Assembly: GCA_002439165.1 (NCBI GenBank)
Contig: DJTE01000019.1
Span: 1 to 19,662 of the forward strand
Direction of reading: 5' to 3'
Length of the DNA stretch: 19,662 nt
Origin: Chryseobacterium indologenes
GTDB lineage: Bacteria > Bacteroidota > Bacteroidia > Flavobacteriales > Weeksellaceae
Under the pieces are notes generated by a model. That model was given only the letters and a program-made list of their open reading frames with translations, was not told the origin of the DNA and ran no database searches. This document shows positions 1-7,832 of this stretch, piece after piece (position 1 is the stretch's first letter; every line of letters begins with the position of its first letter). The position numbers and the translations under genes were made by a program.

Positions 1-1254
1 ATAGAAAACGGCCCTAATTACCATACTTATACTTTTCATCTTCAACGGGAAAATGCACCTGCGGATGCTCCGTTGGGAAATCTGGTACTTTCTCTGCTTA
101 CAGACGGAAGTTATAGAGAGCTATTATTCACTTATAGCCTTACTTCCTCAGAAAAGCAGATGCTTGAGAACGGTTTCCCAGTAGATACACAAGGCAAGGT
201 AAATGTAACGGAGTTTACAAAAGGAACATATAACAGTGGCGGGCAGCTTGCCAAAACAAGTTGTAACTGGACAGAGAGAACGGTTTGGGTACCTTGCAGT
301 GAAGGACTTCACAGCGGTTCTAATTTTTCTGCATGTCGTTTCATTACACATCCTGAGGAAGGTACACCTCCACGAGCCTATACTGTGGAGGAATACAGGT
401 GCCTTTCAGAAACCGATCCTGGACCAGGTGAAGGCGGTGGCGGAAGTACAGGAGGTGGCGTAAGCTCAGGCTCGGGAAGCGGAGGTGATGATCATGATGA
501 TACGACGCCATGCAGCGGAAACGGTATATTAACAGAACCGCAACAGCCCGGCATTACAGATCCTAACGGATGTAATATAGGAATTCCGTCGATACCAACT
601 TTACCGAATTTAAATACTCCATGTGCTGATCTTACAGCTAAAAGTAATAATACTGAATTTCAAAACAAAATGACGGAACTTTCTGAAGGTGCTAAAGGAT
701 TAGCAGAAGTAGGTATTGTTACCTATAATAATTTACCCGCTTATAGCAACAAAGCATACGGCGGTGTAGATTCTAACGGAAGTTCTTTTGTAAAATTAAA
801 TGTTGACTGGAATAGAGCTCCTAATATTACTGGATTTATGCATTGTCATCTTAATATTCTTACGGTTCCTACACTGAGAACATTAACTGTATTTTCAATG
901 TCTGATTTTGTGGCTTTGGCTCAGCTAGTCGAAAATTCTTCAGCTCCTATTCATGAATTGGGGATGTATGTTACCAGTGAAAGGGCTACACTTGCCATAA
1001 AACTTACAGATAAACAGGCTATCATTGATTTAGCTAATTATATTAAAAATAATCAAAAGGATGTGGATGAACATTACGAAAATAACATAAAATGGGATTT
1101 AACAAAACAAGGACAGATCAAAGGATTATTAACTCTTATCAAAAAGAGTGGTAGTACAGGAGTTGAATTATACGAAAGTGATTCTAATTTTAAGAACTGG
1201 AAAAGACATTATCTTGATGAAAATAATAAATTGAAAAACGAAAAATGCAAATAA
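1..1254 (+). CDS. Modular surface/exported protein, C-terminal part, with possible JAMM-like metalloprotease domain (5' end outside window)
   Basis: The frame is open from base 1, so the gene begins upstream. The TTG at 73 is not its start. I do not recognise a named family for the N-terminal part. Numbering residues from that TTG, about 1-115 form a Cys-containing region, 116-140 a Gly/Ser-rich linker followed by an acidic DDHDD run, 141-185 a Pro/Cys-rich stretch, and 190-393 a separate C-terminal domain. This domain has E212-x-G, then GF-M-H257-C-H259, then S275-M-S-D278. That resembles the JAMM pattern (Glu, HxH, SxxD) of JAB/MPN zinc peptidases, but the HxH-to-Ser spacing (15 residues) is longer than the usual 7-10. 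Base composition turns clearly AT-rich near 640, where the C-terminal domain begins, suggesting an exchangeable tip. Two small exported-protein genes follow at once. The peptidase role is inference; a structural, inactive relative is possible. Confidence 0.6.
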   Translation: MENGPNYHTYTFHLQRENAPADAPLGNLVLSLLTDGSYRELLFTYSLTSSEKQMLENGFPVDTQGKVNVTEFTKGTYNSGGQLAKTSCNWTERTVWVPCSEGLHSGSNFSACRFITHPEEGTPPRAYTVEEYRCLSETDPGPGEGGGGSTGGGVSSGSGSGGDDHDDTTPCSGNGILTEPQQPGITDPNGCNIGIPSIPTLPNLNTPCADLTAKSNNTEFQNKMTELSEGAKGLAEVGIVTYNNLPAYSNKAYGGVDSNGSSFVKLNVDWNRAPNITGFMHCHLNILTVPTLRTLTVFSMSDFVALAQLVENSSAPIHELGMYVTSERATLAIKLTDKQAIIDLANYIKNNQKDVDEHYENNIKWDLTKQGQIKGLLTLIKKSGSTGVELYESDSNFKNWKRHYLDENNKLKNEKCK

Positions 1255-1256
1255 TT

Positions 1257-1874
1257 ATGAAAAAATATATATTAACTCTGATTTTAATAAATATGGCTTA
1301 TCTATTACCTGCTCAGCAGTATCCCATATTAAGAACAATAAGTATTCAAGACACTTACGATATAGACTTTGATTTACAAGAAGGAGATTATATAAAAGAT
1401 ACTCAAAATCAACTTAATCCATATATTGGGGTTTGGAAGTACGAAGGAAACGGCAAAATTCTAATTTTGAAAATACAAAAAATTGAGATGTTCTACAATG
1501 GAATAAGCGAAAATTATAGAGACAAGATTTTGATAACTTATAAATACATCAAAAACGGAAACACTTTGGTAGATAACCTTAATGCTCCTATAATAACAAC
1601 ATTTAAAAATATAGAAAGTGAAACAGGTAAAAAATATGGTACTTTTGGGCTAAGCAGAAATGAATTGTTTTTAACAGGTTCAATTACAGATATTCCACTC
1701 AACATAACTACAAATACAGAGATACATCCTGTTAATTTTGGACAGATAGGAGTAACACCTAAAATAAAAATCTACTATAATGGATTAATTTCTTACAGAG
1801 GAAATCCTGACAGTTTCTATGTAGGAAAACCTACTTTTGAACTTCCTAATAGTGTAGAATTGGTGAAACAATAA
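1257..1874 (+). CDS. Small exported protein, paralogue of the next gene (DUF6705-like)
   Basis: Predicted 205 residues. The ATG at 1257 is preferred over the one at 1245, because it gives a clean signal peptide (MKK, hydrophobic core, cut near LLPAQ) and lies 2 bp after the preceding stop. The mature part carries EGDYIKD, then NPYIGVWKY, then LILKIQKIEMFY, and later NLNAPIITTF with a YGTFGL segment. The next gene repeats these in the same order, so the two are tandem paralogues. The pattern of a small secreted protein with an N-P-Y-x-G-x-W motif recalls the Flavobacteriia family DUF6705; I cannot confirm this. Function is unknown. The tight spacing after a modular protein with a toxin-like tip would fit an immunity or accessory protein, which is inference only. 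Confidence 0.75.
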   Translation: MKKYILTLILINMAYLLPAQQYPILRTISIQDTYDIDFDLQEGDYIKDTQNQLNPYIGVWKYEGNGKILILKIQKIEMFYNGISENYRDKILITYKYIKNGNTLVDNLNAPIITTFKNIESETGKKYGTFGLSRNELFLTGSITDIPLNITTNTEIHPVNFGQIGVTPKIKIYYNGLISYRGNPDSFYVGKPTFELPNSVELVKQ

Positions 1875-1875
1875 G

Positions 1876-2496
1876 ATGCAAAAATATATTTTCATATTAC
1901 TTATTTTATTTTACAGTAGTGTTACCGGACAGAAATTTCCTGTAAAAAGGGTTTTTGAATATAGTAAATGGTATACAATTAATAGTAAAGATTTAAAGAA
2001 AGGGGATTATTTTGAAGATAAAGAAGGCAAATATAATCCATATACTGGAACTTGGTATTATAAAAAAAATGACTTGGTTTTTATATTAAAACTTCAGAAA
2101 GTTCAATTTCTTTTTGCATCAAAAGATGATAAAGACTATTATTGGTGGTATATGGATAGAATGGCGTCTACTTTTAAAATGATAAAAGATAATATTGTTC
2201 TTATTGATAACCTAGATGCTCCGGCTATCAATACATTTTACCAAAAAGGTAAAAAAGAAAAGTATCAATATGGTAGTTTTATGATAGGAACAGATAAGAA
2301 TTCTTTAGGAGGGCAATTGAGAGATACTATCCTGAAAGATTTTTATGTCAATATTTATTATAACAATATTGATGATAAAATAAAAATTAAATTAAATAAA
2401 ATTTCTTTTTCTTGCAAACATTCTGTGATGGAAAATGAGCCACTATGTTTACTACCTATTGAAATTGAGCTTTCTCGGTATAAAAGTGATAATTAG
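1876..2496 (+). CDS. Small exported protein, second tandem paralogue (DUF6705-like)
   Basis: Predicted 206 residues, starting 1 bp after the previous stop, so surely in the same transcript. Residues 1-19 look like a signal peptide (MQKYIF, hydrophobic core, cut near TGQ). It shares KGDYFED, NPYTGTWYY, FILKLQKVQFLF and NLDAPAINTF with the gene before it, with weaker similarity towards the C terminus. The product is Lys- and Tyr-rich, and the gene is very AT-rich, like its paralogue and unlike the first 600 bases of the window. No catalytic motif is visible. Duplicated small exported proteins behind a modular surface protein are compatible with accumulated immunity genes, but no direct evidence of that role exists here. 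Confidence 0.75.
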   Translation: MQKYIFILLILFYSSVTGQKFPVKRVFEYSKWYTINSKDLKKGDYFEDKEGKYNPYTGTWYYKKNDLVFILKLQKVQFLFASKDDKDYYWWYMDRMASTFKMIKDNIVLIDNLDAPAINTFYQKGKKEKYQYGSFMIGTDKNSLGGQLRDTILKDFYVNIYYNNIDDKIKIKLNKISFSCKHSVMENEPLCLLPIEIELSRYKSDN

Positions 2497-2514
2497 TATG
2501 TGTTTATCGCTTTT
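2482..2514 (+). terminator. Possible terminator overlapping the stop codon of the second paralogue
   Basis: AAAAGTGATAA (2482-2492) pairs with TTATCGCTTTT (2504-2514), giving an 11-bp stem with one G·U wobble and an 11-nt loop. The stem contains the last codons and the loop holds most of the TAG stop. No long T-run follows, so termination strength is uncertain. Confidence 0.4.
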
Positions 2515-2726
2515 AAAAACTCTACTTTTGAGTGTTACTAAGAAGGGGAAGATTACAGCTTAGTTTTCCGTGCGGAAGATTATAAAAAGAATTGCCAGAA
2601 AAGCTGAATATTAGTGGATTCTTTACGGATCGGAGTTGGTGGAAGTTATGATGCTGTATAAGTATCTTAATAAATATGGAATTTGATTAACTGACTTTAA
2701 CAGAGATTTACCTTATTCAAATAAAA
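2515..2726. other. Gene-free stretch after the accessory unit
   Basis: No convincing ORF on either strand. The part from about 2541 to 2660 is richer in G than the AT-rich genes before it and holds a perfect 12-base dyad (TTCCG-TG-CGGAA, 2566-2577). It could be an extragenic repeat or a decayed gene end. A search against related genomes would decide. Confidence 0.35.
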
Positions 2727-2749
2727 AAAACCGCCATAAAGGCGGTTTT
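2723..2749 (-). terminator. Intrinsic terminator of tig
   Basis: Read on the minus strand, AAAACCGCC pairs with GGCGGTTTT around a 5-nt loop, and a run of eight T follows. It begins about 20 bp after the tig stop codon. The G+C-rich core and long U-run make this a strong Rho-independent terminator. The plus-strand reading has only four T, so it would act weakly on the opposing unit. Confidence 0.9.
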
Positions 2750-2771
2750 GAAATATTTATATCAGGAAATA

Positions 2772-4106
2772 TTATTTCTTAAGTTCTTCAAGAAATTCAT
2801 CGTGAGAGATTACAGTTTCTTTTTTACCTGCTTTCTCAAGGATAACGTCTTTCAGTTTAGCCATAGCTACTTCAGAAGAAAGCTGTCTTACCTGCTCCTG
2901 GTCTTTGAGCATTTCAACAGCATATTTCTGGATCTCTTCATCACCTAAGTGGTGGATTCCGTAGATCGCCAACTGGTTTTTCACCATCTGCTCAGCCTGT
3001 GCCAATACATCAGCATATTCTAACTGGATCTCGTTATCAGTCATCAGTTTACCTTCAATGATCTGATATTTCAACTGGTTTTTCTCTGCTTCAAGAATTT
3101 CTTTAGCCTGCTCTTCAGACTGGATGTTCTGGTTAGAGAACTGTAACCATTTTACAAGGAAAGTTTCAGGAAGTTTCACTTCTTCTTTCTCTGTAACCTG
3201 CTCCAATACTTTGTTCACAAAATGAACATCTGCATTCTGCTGGAAGTATTCATCCAATTCAGATTTTACTTTTTCTTTAAGTTCTTCTTCAGACTTGATG
3301 TTTCCTTCTCCGTATACTTTATCGAAAAGATCCTGGTTAAGTTCAGCAAGGTTCAATGAATAGAAATCTTTTACCGTTACTTCCACTTCAGCGTGGTGTA
3401 AGTGTTCTACCTCTTCTTTGCTGAATCCTAATTCTTTAGCTAATTCTTCGTCACCTGCAAGCGTTTCTTTCGTTACTTTTACAGATCCGTCCATTTTCAA
3501 TCCTTTTACCAGTTTGAAAGCTTCTTTGTTTTCAGCAGTAATGGTAACGTTTTTCGGATGGTGGTGGTGCTCTCCTTCAGCATCTTCCTCCACTACCTGA
3601 GCAACTTCTAAAGCAATATAAGAATCTTTAGTGATCTTATCCTGAGGAACCTGCTCTGCAAAACGCTTCTGCATGTTCTCGATGCTCTTGTTGATTTCTT
3701 TTTCAGAAGCCTCTACTTTGTAGTGAGGAGCTTCGTATGACGCTAAATCTATAGTGAATTCAGGCTCATATCCAACTTCAAAAGCAACTTCCAGCTGATC
3801 AGCATTGTAATCGAATTCGTTTACTGGCTGAGGAACAGGCTGGCCAACTAGTCTCAATTTATTTTCGTTAACATAGTTGTTCAAAGCATCAGAAACCTGT
3901 TTGTTGATTTCTTCAAATGCAACACCTGCTTCATATTGTTTTCTAACCATACTTAAAGGCACTTTCCCTTTTCTGAAACCAGGAACTTGCGCATTTTTAG
4001 CATAATTAATCAATTGCTTTTCTACTCTTTCTTTGTAGTCAGATTTTTCCAATGTTACGGTAAGTAAAGCACTTACGTCATCATGGTTTTGTGCGGTAAC
4101 CTTCAT
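2772..4106 (-). CDS. tig: Trigger factor (ribosome-associated chaperone / peptidyl-prolyl isomerase)
   Basis: Predicted 444 residues, close to the 432 of E. coli trigger factor. It binds at the ribosomal exit tunnel and shelters nascent chains. The N-terminal ribosome-binding domain holds the signature GFRKGKVP at residues 43-50. The middle part (about 155-250) occupies the FKBP-like isomerase position, and the rest is the helical, Glu/Lys-rich chaperone body. An unusual feature is a His cluster at 180-183 (EGEHHHHP), plus HLHH at about 235-238, inside the FKBP-like region, where metal binding is conceivable. The gene is monocistronic: a -7 box lies just upstream and a strong terminator follows. 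Start chosen at the ATG giving MKVTAQN, with the ribosome-binding motif at the expected distance. Confidence 0.95.
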   Translation of the reverse strand: MKVTAQNHDDVSALLTVTLEKSDYKERVEKQLINYAKNAQVPGFRKGKVPLSMVRKQYEAGVAFEEINKQVSDALNNYVNENKLRLVGQPVPQPVNEFDYNADQLEVAFEVGYEPEFTIDLASYEAPHYKVEASEKEINKSIENMQKRFAEQVPQDKITKDSYIALEVAQVVEEDAEGEHHHHPKNVTITAENKEAFKLVKGLKMDGSVKVTKETLAGDEELAKELGFSKEEVEHLHHAEVEVTVKDFYSLNLAELNQDLFDKVYGEGNIKSEEELKEKVKSELDEYFQQNADVHFVNKVLEQVTEKEEVKLPETFLVKWLQFSNQNIQSEEQAKEILEAEKNQLKYQIIEGKLMTDNEIQLEYADVLAQAEQMVKNQLAIYGIHHLGDEEIQKYAVEMLKDQEQVRQLSSEVAMAKLKDVILEKAGKKETVISHDEFLEELKK

Positions 4107-4128
4107 TATTGATTAAAATTTTAGGTTG

Positions 4129-4136
4129 CAAAAATA
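4129..4136 (-). promoter_or_regulatory. Putative -7 box of the tig promoter
   Basis: On the minus strand this reads TATTTTTG, a full match to the Bacteroidota -7 consensus TAnnTTTG, 22 bp before the tig start. No clear -33 TTTG was found at 19-21 bp spacing. Confidence 0.45.
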
Positions 4137-4197
4137 TGAAATTTTTATGAAAATAACTCATTAATAATAAATTCTTAACGGTCAAATATTTATAAAT

Positions 4198-4223
4198 AAA
4201 AAACCGCTGAAAAATTCAGCGGT
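4198..4223 (-). terminator. Intrinsic terminator of the receptor-lipoprotein unit
   Basis: ACCGCTGAA (4203-4211) and TTCAGCGGT (4215-4223) form a perfect 9-bp stem with a 3-nt loop. On the minus strand it is followed by a T-run (A4198-4203 on plus). It starts 27 bp after the lipoprotein stop and ends that transcript before the tig promoter. Confidence 0.88.
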
Positions 4224-4250
4224 AATCACTTTGATATGAAGTTGTTTATA

Positions 4251-4817
4251 TTAATGAATATCAATTAAGGCATCAACATCACTTTCCCCTCCTACCACGC
4301 TTCCGAGCTGGTTATCGGATGAAGGTGAGTTTTCGTTCACAGAAGTAGGGGCATGGATGAGCTTGATGTTGGCTTTTCCGTTTGTTGTAGTACTTACCAC
4401 TGTCCATTCGGTCTTAAGGCCCAATCTCTTGCCATCGGTTCTTACGATATCGTCTGCTGCTCTTTTCACTCTAACGTCGGCTCCTGCAAAATTAAAAATG
4501 ATAAAATGCTCGTCTTTTTCTTCCAGGATTTCGTCGTTGGCACTGTGATAATGATCATCATGTTTCACCTGGAAATCAAGCTCCACCGTATACACATCTC
4601 CAGCATGGGCATGAATATGGGCATCTGCCACTCCTCCGATATAATTGATGGTCTGGATATCTGCGGCATCATTTTTATTCGTCAGTTTTACCACCAGTTT
4701 TTCGATCTCTTCATGTTCATGGATATCCTCCGGAATATTGTCATTATCATCATTTCTACATGAAAACAGAAGAACTGCGGCGAAAAGTATAAGTGTTATA
4801 TTGAATATTTTTTTCAT
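4251..4817 (-). CDS. His-rich surface/periplasmic lipoprotein, putative metal-binding partner of the TonB receptor
   Basis: Predicted 188 residues. Residues 1-20 are a lipoprotein signal peptide (MKKIF, hydrophobic core, lipobox LLFSC with Cys20), followed by an acidic tether (RNDDNDN) of the kind that often marks surface export in Bacteroidota. The mature protein carries many His in clusters: HEHEE near 33-37, AHIHAH near 65-70, HDDHYH near 85-90, EHF near 103, then IHAP. This suggests binding of zinc or another transition metal. The later RTDGKRLGL and IKLIHAP segments recall the Bacteroidota lipoproteins annotated as type 1 periplasmic-binding-fold superfamily; I cannot verify that. The gene starts 29 bp after the TonB receptor stop and is followed by a terminator, so it is the last gene of that unit. 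It probably captures or hands over metal to the receptor. Confidence 0.8.
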   Translation of the reverse strand: MKKIFNITLILFAAVLLFSCRNDDNDNIPEDIHEHEEIEKLVVKLTNKNDAADIQTINYIGGVADAHIHAHAGDVYTVELDFQVKHDDHYHSANDEILEEKDEHFIIFNFAGADVRVKRAADDIVRTDGKRLGLKTEWTVVSTTTNGKANIKLIHAPTSVNENSPSSDNQLGSVVGGESDVDALIDIH

Positions 4818-4846
4818 TTTGATTTAAATTTTAAGTATTAATACAT

Positions 4847-7231
4847 TTAGAAATTGTATTTCAGAGTAACCACGAAGTTTCTTCCGGGTTCATACATTAC
4901 TAATCTTAACCTGTTAAGATATTCTTTGTAAAGTGCGTTCGTAATGTTGTTTATTCTGAAATTCAGGTTAAAGTTTTTGAAAATATCTGCCCCGACCGAT
5001 GCATTGAATGCAACATATCCCGGAGGTGGAGTACTCATATCGATGGTCTTTGTTACCAGTTCTCCGTTTTCTATAAAGGTGATATCAGGATTTCTTACCG
5101 GAAAACGTTTCTGACGGGCTACGATATCATTTTCCAGGGTGATATAAAAGTTGGAAGGTTTGCTGAGTTTAAACGCTACACTGTTCCTTACTTTAGTCGG
5201 CATCATCAGGATAAGAGGCTCATCATTCGTCAGATCATTACCTCTTAATGTACTGAATGCGGATTTCAGACTCAGATTATCAAGAATACCAAGTTCCGCT
5301 TCTGCATCCAGACCGTACATTCTGGCTTTAATCTGCTGATACGTCCATATCGGGAAAACCCCTCTGTTGGTAGACTGTATCCCGGTAGGTACCTGATTGA
5401 TGAAACTGTCGGAATACATAAAATAAGGGCTGGCCTCAATATGCAGGCCTTTCAGTACATCGAACCGGGCAGCCAGAGAAAGATTCACATTATAAGCTGT
5501 TTCTTTTTTTATAGACAGATCTCCTTTTTCCATTACCGCTGCAGAGTGATGAAGCCCGTCTGCAAATAATTCCGCAGGGTTTGGCGTTCTTTCTGCTCTG
5601 GAAGCATTCAGTTTCACTTCAACATTATGGACCGGGGTATAGTTTAATCCGATATTGGCTGAAAAATTATGATAATCCAGGATTGGGCGGGTCAGAATTC
5701 TGCTGTCATTTTTCTGCACAAAAAACTGTGGAAAAAGAGCTGCATATTTGCTTTCCCATTCGGAAGCATCATAATATTTATAGGCATCGTATCTGCTGAA
5801 ATCATAGCGTACAGCAGCTTCTGCATTCAGTTTCCCGTTGAATCTGTATTTGAATACGGAAAAAGCTCCTGCATCATAGCGGTAATAGTCAGGAATCAGA
5901 CGTCTCGCTTTGGTAGCCGGATTTGGATAATTATCCTGGTAACCGGCAGAAATTCCGCTTTCCAGGCTCCATGCGGAACGTTCAAGAAGGTGGGTTAAAG
6001 CCGCCGTATGGGTAATCAGCCTCAGATCCATTGAAGGAAGAGCATTCAGCTCCCCTCTCCTGATATCAAATTCCTTCCTTCTGTTCAGCTGAAAACTGTA
6101 CTGGAAAGTCAGTTTCCCGAAATCTGCAAAACGTTTGTAGGCCATTACTTTTCCTATATGATGCTCAACTTCCTGTTTCGGGCTGTTGATATCATAGCTG
6201 AAATCATCATAAAAATAGGACTGCCCCAGGTTTACAGCATTATAATAATCAATAGGGCCTCCAAGGTGGGCACCTTTATAAATTCCGAATTCCTGGTTGA
6301 TTCCGCTGTAAGCGACTTCAAATCCCTGCATGAAACTCTGCTTTCCGAAAGAGAAGTTAAAAGAATTAATTTCCATTCCGGTATTCTGCAGGGTATGATG
6401 CGGAATATACTGATCACCCAGCTTTTTGTAGCTTCCTCCGGTTTTTACAAACCAGTCGTTTTTCCATGATTTCAATGCATGTACGGCCAGTTCTCCGCCT
6501 CTTCCGTTGGAAATTCCCGACAGTTTTATATTTCCCATCAGAGTATCTTTCTTCGGCAGCGGTGCGGGTTCCAGAATGATGGTTCCCCCTATTCCTTCGC
6601 TTCCGTATTTCAGAGCCGATGCTCCTTTAACGACATCGATGTGCTCAAAATCATTGACATCTACATTGGGAGCATGCTCCACGCCCCACTCCTGTTCCGC
6701 CATTTTCACCCCACCGTTCAGGATAGAAATACGGCTTCCGTAAAGTCCGCGGATCACAGGTTTTGAAATGTTGTTTCCTGTTTTCAACGCGGTAACCCCT
6801 GACAGCCTTGAAAGTAAATTCCCTAAGTTTTCGGTTGAATTTCTTTCAATTTCAGTTTTATCCAACGTTTTCATAATCACAGAGGCCTTCTTTTTATGGC
6901 TTCCGTGCAGGGTGATGGTTTCGATATCACCGGAATGGTGTTCTAAAGTAACCGTCAGACTAAGATCCCGGTCAACTCCTATATTTTCAGTATAATCATT
7001 GCAATCGGGATGTTTAGCAATGAGTGTATACTTTCCCGCAGGAATCTTATGGAGAATAAACTTACCTTTCGCATTGGTTTTCGCTGTGAATTCCCCGATT
7101 TTCACCACGGCATTTTCCAGCATGGTTTTATCGTGAAAATCCTGAACGGTTCCTTCTACGGTGTAAGTTTTTTGTGCACTTGTAAGCGCCAGTCCGCAAA
7201 AGACCAGCAGCAGGCTATATATCAATTTCAT
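4847..7231 (-). CDS. TonB-dependent outer-membrane receptor, ZnuD-like (putative zinc/metal uptake)
   Basis: Predicted 794 residues. Signal peptide 1-20 (cut near TSAQ), then a carboxypeptidase-regulatory-like domain (about 22-97) typical of Bacteroidota receptors, then the plug (about 118-222) with IRGLYGSRISILNGG and VDVND..HIDVVKGASALKYGSEGIGG. A 22-strand barrel follows, ending in the aromatic LKYNF. The stretch RTPNPAELFADGLHH at 548-562 closely resembles the corresponding barrel segment in ZnuD-type receptors, and many His lie in extracellular-loop positions. It would import a metal or metal complex using TonB-ExbB-ExbD energy. It is flanked by a His-rich lipoprotein downstream and a small His/Cys exported protein upstream, all on the same strand. 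The metal (zinc, copper or other) cannot be told from sequence, and a siderophore or heme substrate remains possible. Confidence 0.9.
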   Translation of the reverse strand: MKLIYSLLLVFCGLALTSAQKTYTVEGTVQDFHDKTMLENAVVKIGEFTAKTNAKGKFILHKIPAGKYTLIAKHPDCNDYTENIGVDRDLSLTVTLEHHSGDIETITLHGSHKKKASVIMKTLDKTEIERNSTENLGNLLSRLSGVTALKTGNNISKPVIRGLYGSRISILNGGVKMAEQEWGVEHAPNVDVNDFEHIDVVKGASALKYGSEGIGGTIILEPAPLPKKDTLMGNIKLSGISNGRGGELAVHALKSWKNDWFVKTGGSYKKLGDQYIPHHTLQNTGMEINSFNFSFGKQSFMQGFEVAYSGINQEFGIYKGAHLGGPIDYYNAVNLGQSYFYDDFSYDINSPKQEVEHHIGKVMAYKRFADFGKLTFQYSFQLNRRKEFDIRRGELNALPSMDLRLITHTAALTHLLERSAWSLESGISAGYQDNYPNPATKARRLIPDYYRYDAGAFSVFKYRFNGKLNAEAAVRYDFSRYDAYKYYDASEWESKYAALFPQFFVQKNDSRILTRPILDYHNFSANIGLNYTPVHNVEVKLNASRAERTPNPAELFADGLHHSAAVMEKGDLSIKKETAYNVNLSLAARFDVLKGLHIEASPYFMYSDSFINQVPTGIQSTNRGVFPIWTYQQIKARMYGLDAEAELGILDNLSLKSAFSTLRGNDLTNDEPLILMMPTKVRNSVAFKLSKPSNFYITLENDIVARQKRFPVRNPDITFIENGELVTKTIDMSTPPPGYVAFNASVGADIFKNFNLNFRINNITNALYKEYLNRLRLVMYEPGRNFVVTLKYNF

Positions 7232-7248
7232 TGTAATAGACAGATTGC

Positions 7249-7264
7249 GTACCTTTTCAGGTAC
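7249..7264. repeat. 6-bp-arm hairpin in the receptor leader
   Basis: GTACCT (7249-7254) and AGGTAC (7259-7264) flank a 4-nt loop, 18 bp before the receptor start codon. It could affect translation or messenger stability. It is not followed by T-runs on the minus strand, so it is not a terminator in that direction. Confidence 0.4.
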
Positions 7265-7320
7265 ATTTTTTCGTAAAAATTAAATGAATGGGTTTATTTG
7301 CCGGGATGTATAGTGTACAA

Positions 7321-7331
7321 TGCATAATGCA
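7321..7331. repeat. Short palindrome, possible operator
   Basis: TGCAT-A-ATGCA is a perfect 11-base dyad about 90 bp upstream of the receptor start. Repressor binding is only a possibility; short AT-rich dyads also arise by chance. Confidence 0.25.
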
Positions 7332-7372
7332 CCCTGAAAATCTAAGATAAAACACAGAATAACAAACTATTA

Positions 7373-7390
7373 TGTTGTTTTGAGACAACA
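7373..7390. promoter_or_regulatory. 18-base dyad, candidate operator/promoter site of the receptor gene
   Basis: TGTTGT (7373-7378) and ACAACA (7385-7390) are perfect inverted repeats around a 6-base centre. On the minus strand a TTG in the dyad is followed 16 bp later by TAGTTTG (7369-7363), a near-match to the -7 box. A metal-responsive repressor overlapping a promoter would fit, but no known box is matched. Confidence 0.3.
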
Positions 7391-7499
7391 GAATAGGTTT
7401 CATTCCAATCCAAAAATTTACCTCTTACATGTCAGATTATGAACATTAAGCACTGAACGTTAAAACATGACGTTTTAAACCCAAAAAAGAATCTATGAA

Positions 7500-7832
7500 T
7501 TATGAAATTGCGGGAGGACCCCGAAGCTGAAAAGTGAACTTGGTCTGGGACCATATTTTTTCCTGAACATCAATTATCAGCTCTACCTGCTGTGTATAGT
7601 GCTCAAAGGTAAAACTGAATTCTTCAGGAACCAAAGTATGCCCTGTTGCCAGGAAATGACAGGCAAGACAGTCGCCTGCCTTTTCTTTTTCAGAAGATTT
7701 CGCCATCGTATTTTCCGTTTTTTTAAGATTGAAACCCTTAAAATAGTCTACGGAATCATGATGGTGAAAACTTTGGGACAACAGCGCAATGAAGTATATC
7801 CCAAACAATAGCTTGGCGATAAAACTTTTCAT
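7500..7832 (-). CDS. Small exported His/Cys protein, DUF2946-like, upstream of the TonB receptor
   Basis: Predicted 110 residues from the ATG at 7832. The longer start at 7856 is disfavoured because a perfect -7 box at 7861-7868 would place the transcription start at or inside it. The N terminus is one hydrophobic segment (residues 6-20), then HHHD at 23-26, a Lys/Glu-rich middle, C55-LA-C58-H59, H65, and a C-terminal RGPP. The layout of one N-terminal membrane segment, spaced His and Cys, and an RGPP-type ending recalls DUF2946-like small proteins that sit beside TonB receptors. I infer a periplasmic or inner-membrane-anchored metal-binding role. CLACH is formally a CxxCH, but in so small a protein beside a metal receptor I read it as a metal ligand rather than c-type heme. 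Confidence 0.7.
   Translation of the reverse strand: MKSFIAKLLFGIYFIALLSQSFHHHDSVDYFKGFNLKKTENTMAKSSEKEKAGDCLACHFLATGHTLVPEEFSFTFEHYTQQVELIIDVQEKIWSQTKFTFQLRGPPAIS

Larger units (their letters stand above)
7232..7499. other. Leader between the small His/Cys gene and the TonB receptor
   Basis: No gene. It holds three short dyads, listed separately, and only degenerate minus-strand -7 boxes (for example 7275-7282, one mismatch). It is either a 5' leader with its own promoter or an untranslated spacer in a longer transcript. Confidence 0.5.

Noticed and set aside
4353..4763. Plus-strand frames antisense to the lipoprotein, TonB receptor, tig and ABC-F genes
   Set aside because: They are shadows of clear genes on the other strand, without family motifs.
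7656..7670. CxxCH (CLACH) read as a c-type heme site
   Set aside because: The protein is tiny with HHH and an RGPP ending, next to a metal receptor. Metal binding is the simpler reading.
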